From assembly GCA_019096065.1 (NCBI GenBank), contig JAGUCH010000001.1:12090001-12154000 (forward strand): a stretch of 64,000 nt of DNA. The letters are read 5' to 3'. A program made the position numbers and the translations under genes. Under the pieces are notes generated by a model. That model worked only from the letters and a program-made list of their open reading frames with translations, was not told where the DNA came from and did not search any database. This document shows positions 60,401 to 64,000 of this stretch, piece by piece; position 1 is the first letter of the stretch, and every line of letters begins with the position of its first letter. The stretch comes from Paracyclopina nana (lineage: Eukaryota; Arthropoda; Copepoda; Cyclopoida; Cyclopettidae).

Positions 60401-63400
60401 TCGTCTTCGCGCTTAAGGGGAGCATACTCACAAAAACTGAAGCGTTTTCATGGAAAAAGGGTTGGGCACCAGCACTCTTTTAATTATCATGATGAAAAAA
60501 AAACGAATTCACTATTTGGGTATTCATGCATGTAAGACCCTGCTGCGCGAATGTAATTGATGTTGATGTTAGGCGTTAATAGCCCTTCATGCCAGCTACT
60601 TCAAGCGCTCAATATGCTTTGGGAAATCCAAGAAAAGCAATAAAGCTTCCAGCTCTCGATACACTTATCCTATATATATGTACCCATGAAATATGATGAG
60701 AATAATGGCTTCGACTGAGTTCAACGTCTGCGCCTCAAGAAAAAACACTAGCAGCAGCAGGTTGAAAACTAGTTTTCAGTGCACTTAACATTAATGACCT
60801 TTTTTGCCAAGACACGGCAAGAAAAATGGTCCGGATTTGCTAACATGTTCCAATACCACATTATAACTAGCTCGACCTTAGCTCGGCTAGAATTAATCGA
60901 CACAAAAAAGGAGTAAGAGGTGGAATTTCAATATGCACATATGCTACACAAAACATTGCGTCGTAGCATTTGAAATTTCCCGCACTTTACTCTCTACAAT
61001 TTAGCTGATATGTAAGATCAAGCTCACCTGCCATAAAGCCAAAAGATAGTAGTGTATGCCGGGATTTATGGTGGAAAAAGGACGTAATAATTTGCAGACA
61101 ATTTGCACATTTTTGCAATATGCGAATTGTTGTTGCCCACATTCCCCCGGCTAATAACACGGCTATATTAGATGCTGGCGCGGTCCAAGTAAATTGCAGT
61201 CTACATTACAACCTAGCCTTTTAAAAGAGCCTTGATGATGTAAATTTGCTACAGATATATGGGTATAGAAGATGATGGTCTTCCCCAGCGATTTATTGCA
61301 AATTGCACTCGATCCTGGACGGGTTATGGCTCCTCGACTCCGTTTTAAGGTAAGAAGGGGAGGGAGAGAGAGAGCTGGGGAGCAAGAATGAGTTAATGGC
61401 AATTCTTTGAGTGAATCTAAGCATGCAATGTCCATTTCGCAAAGGTTTTTTGTGCGCCAGCAACTCCGCCACACCGTGTGAGGTAAATTATTTCAAGACG
61501 CGCAACTTCGAGCCGTATTGCTGCTGCGAACATTTGAGTAGTCCTAGAATGATGATGGGTGAACCTTTTAAGGCTTGGCTTCTGCACGCTTTTAAGCCAC
61601 TCGAGCTATTGAGGAAAAAATTCGACGCAGCTCAGCAAAGCGACCACAAGGGAAAACCTGATAGTTATCCGTTCAGGGCTATTATCAAAAAGTGACCACA
61701 ACTCCCATAAAATGCCAGCACAAGATTTTTGCGAGGAATTTTGCCAACCCACAAGCTGTGATCGACATTCCATGGCTTTTTGAAGTACAAACTAGGTTAC
61801 TTTATATTGCTTGCTCAGCTGGAAACTTTTCAACAAGACAAAAGATCTTTGGTAACAAAGCTCCAATTATGGACTTAACGCACTGTTTTCCCAGTTCCAT
61901 AGCAATACTAACGCTTCAACTAAATCAAGAAGGCAAATAAGAAGTTCAGTCGGTTATAAAAAGCTGGAAAAGGAATCAGCTGACTCATGTGAAAATCATT
62001 GAACCTCTTTGAAATTACAACATAAGAACTTGCAACATTTCCTACTCCACTCTAGTTTGACAAGCATGAAAACGAGCTAAAATCAGCTGGAAAGTTATTT
62101 AGCAAGCGCTTTTTGGCGTCATGCAATTCAAGCTGGCAACAGAGAGTGGCCAATTGCCAAGCAGCTCATGGGAAAGGAAAATCATTTCCCCAAGAAGAGG
62201 AGTAGGAGAGCTGCTGGGTGACCTAGGCGTGAGAGAAAATCTCCTTCGAATTTTCTGCGAGGAGTAGAAAGCTGTTTAAATGCTCTGCCACTAAGAGGAA
62301 TCGGCTTAGTGGGAGACATTCTTCTTCGTTGTCATCACAATTTTGACGCAATAATTTCCCATTGCCCCCCAACGTCGTAGGTTTAATATTGGCCCAGGCT
62401 CTGACAAGGAGACAGCCGCGCTCTCTCTCCCCTCCAAGATTGGCGCCCAGATTCACTCGCAGTGCGCAGTCGTTGATCAAAAGCCTGTTTCGGGTCGAGA
62501 TAAGAAAACTGCGGTCGCACATCTGTCTTCGTTAGAATAATTGTCGTCACAAGGGCGGGCTCGAGGAGAGTTTCATTTGGCTAGGCTCTCTCTCATCTTG
62601 AGACCTTATTAGCCGAAACTTCTTCTTCTTCGTCCTCCTCATCGTCGTGAGGAGAAGGGTTAAGAGGTCCAATTATTGCGGTATGGTGGAACTCAGCCGT
62701 GGATGTGAAGACGGATTGATTGAGAAAGTTGGCCTGGCAAATGAGGCTTGCAGCTAATGTCAGTCTTGTTTGCAAACTCTAAATACTACTCCACCATATT
62801 TGATGAGGCCGCCACCACCACCAACCATTCTGTGCATTTTTTTTTCGGCTGCCGTGACACAAAAGTTTGCTAGTCAAATTTCCACAACTCTGGTTGTAAA
62901 TGGCGAGCCTTGAATAATCGGGCCCATAACAACTGTGCATATACACACATACACATAGTATATAGCCTCAGCACGTGCGTTCGTAGCACCAGAAGTAGTT
63001 GCAGTGGCTACTACAATCAAGACTGAAATTAAGGCTTCTAGAATTACAGCATTTGCATGACACGAATGCATTTCATTTTGCATTGCTACAAAGACTGAGT
63101 AGTGGCAGAACTGAGTTGTTGCCGTGGAGGAGGTCTACGTCAATTCCAGACAAATGAAGCCATTCCAGTAAGTAGCGGAAACTACTTTGTAACTATAAGC
63201 AAGGAAAGCTCCACACGAGCTACTATATACATATTTCTATTAATGTGCACCCCTCCAGACTCGGAGTGGGAGGAGGAAAACAGGTTAATTCCAGCATGGG
63301 TGTGTGTAGCGTGAGCTTTCGTGATTACCAAGAAGAAGAGCAAAAGCAAGCAAAAGGGGGGACGCGACCTTGGAAGGGGAAATTAGTCTCCAAGCTCTTT

Positions 63401-64000
63401 TTTTTAAGTTTGTTATAAGAAAACTTTGCCTAGGGCTGCTGCCAGCTCAAGCTAACTAAAGCTACGATAGCAGCAGCACCTGCCTGCTTTCTAGCAGCAT
63501 TCGACTATAAAGTTGAGCAAACACAAAAGGCAAAGCTGTAAAGAACGATTTTCATGCGAAAAGTTTGATATGCTGCTAGCTGCTTCCTCTCCCGCTACTT
63601 GTGAGAATTTATGGCTTTTAAAATGTTCCTCTGAAACAGCTTTGGCAACTGGCATAATATAATAAGAATATGGCACATTTCACTTTAACGCGCGTCTTTC
63701 ATATGAAGACATAACCGACATGCAGAGTACAGCAGAGAGTGACTACCATGCAGAGCAAAGTTGTGTATGGACTGCAGTAAAAAGCACCTGATGTAGTGCG
63801 GGGAAAGGCTGACCCCACAGCTAGATACAGCTTTAGGTTCCTTAATTATGCAGGCTATAACATGCGCGGGTTAGAGGCTCTAAAGTTTGTGAGCACTGTA
63901 GATCGTCCTCACGTTGGTTTTTTTGAGCACCACAAGCCTCCGCGGCGGCCCTTTAAGATCACTACGACTACATAAATGTTGGAGGTTCTGAGGCTGCGGT
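54485..64000. other. Non-coding, no gene confidently seen
   Basis: 9.5 kb without an assignable exon. The longest frame of the whole right half (59903-60535, plus, 210 codons) lies here; it is discussed as a finding because it has no domain and an odd composition. Confidence 0.45.

Overview
The window is animal nuclear DNA, most likely from an arthropod. It has spliced genes with GT/AG introns, very long non-coding stretches, CA/GT, CAG/CTG and GA microsatellites, and several short non-autonomous DNA transposons. The only confident genes are two SOX transcription factor genes. Both have an intact HMG box and the pre-box stretch KTPYxDATQTKKH, which I recall from insect/arthropod SoxC proteins. 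I did not identify a species.

Layout: a minus-strand SoxC gene (SoxC-B here) starts with exon 1 near 12.66 kb. A 10.5 kb first intron follows, then four exons between 2.0 kb and 0.2 kb. Its last exon(s), expected to carry the C-terminal activation motif, are not in the window. A plus-strand SoxC gene (SoxC-A) lies at 17.34-18.96 kb. It is compact (three coding exons, introns of 192 and 60 bp), sits in a GC-rich island and has a complete 453-residue reading frame. The genes are head to head, with start codons 4.7 kb apart. They share two intron positions, so they are probably an inverted local duplication. The interval between them holds a block of decayed coding-like sequence next to SoxC-B exon 1, a strong CTCF-like motif, a perfect palindrome with homeodomain/POU-like half sites, and the GC-rich SoxC-A leader with short upstream ORFs.

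From about 19.9 kb to the right edge (44 kb) I find no supportable gene. This stretch holds several recognisable mobile elements. Three elements of 640-815 bp (24.0, 32.8 and 53.8 kb) share one architecture: GGG-type termini, 8-10 bp target-site duplications and subterminal arrays of a short motif pointing inward from both ends. A 155-bp near-palindromic MITE occurs three times (29.2, 45.1, 52.2 kb), and two copies are about 98% identical. A 441-bp PIF/Harbinger-like MITE with TAA duplications lies at 22.2 kb. A 382-bp foldback element with TA duplications lies inside SoxC-B intron 1.

Both SoxC products should be nuclear sequence-specific DNA-binding regulators. The surrounding non-coding DNA is a plausible regulatory landscape for them, but the sequence alone does not prove this. 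No tRNA, rRNA or CRISPR array was recognised.
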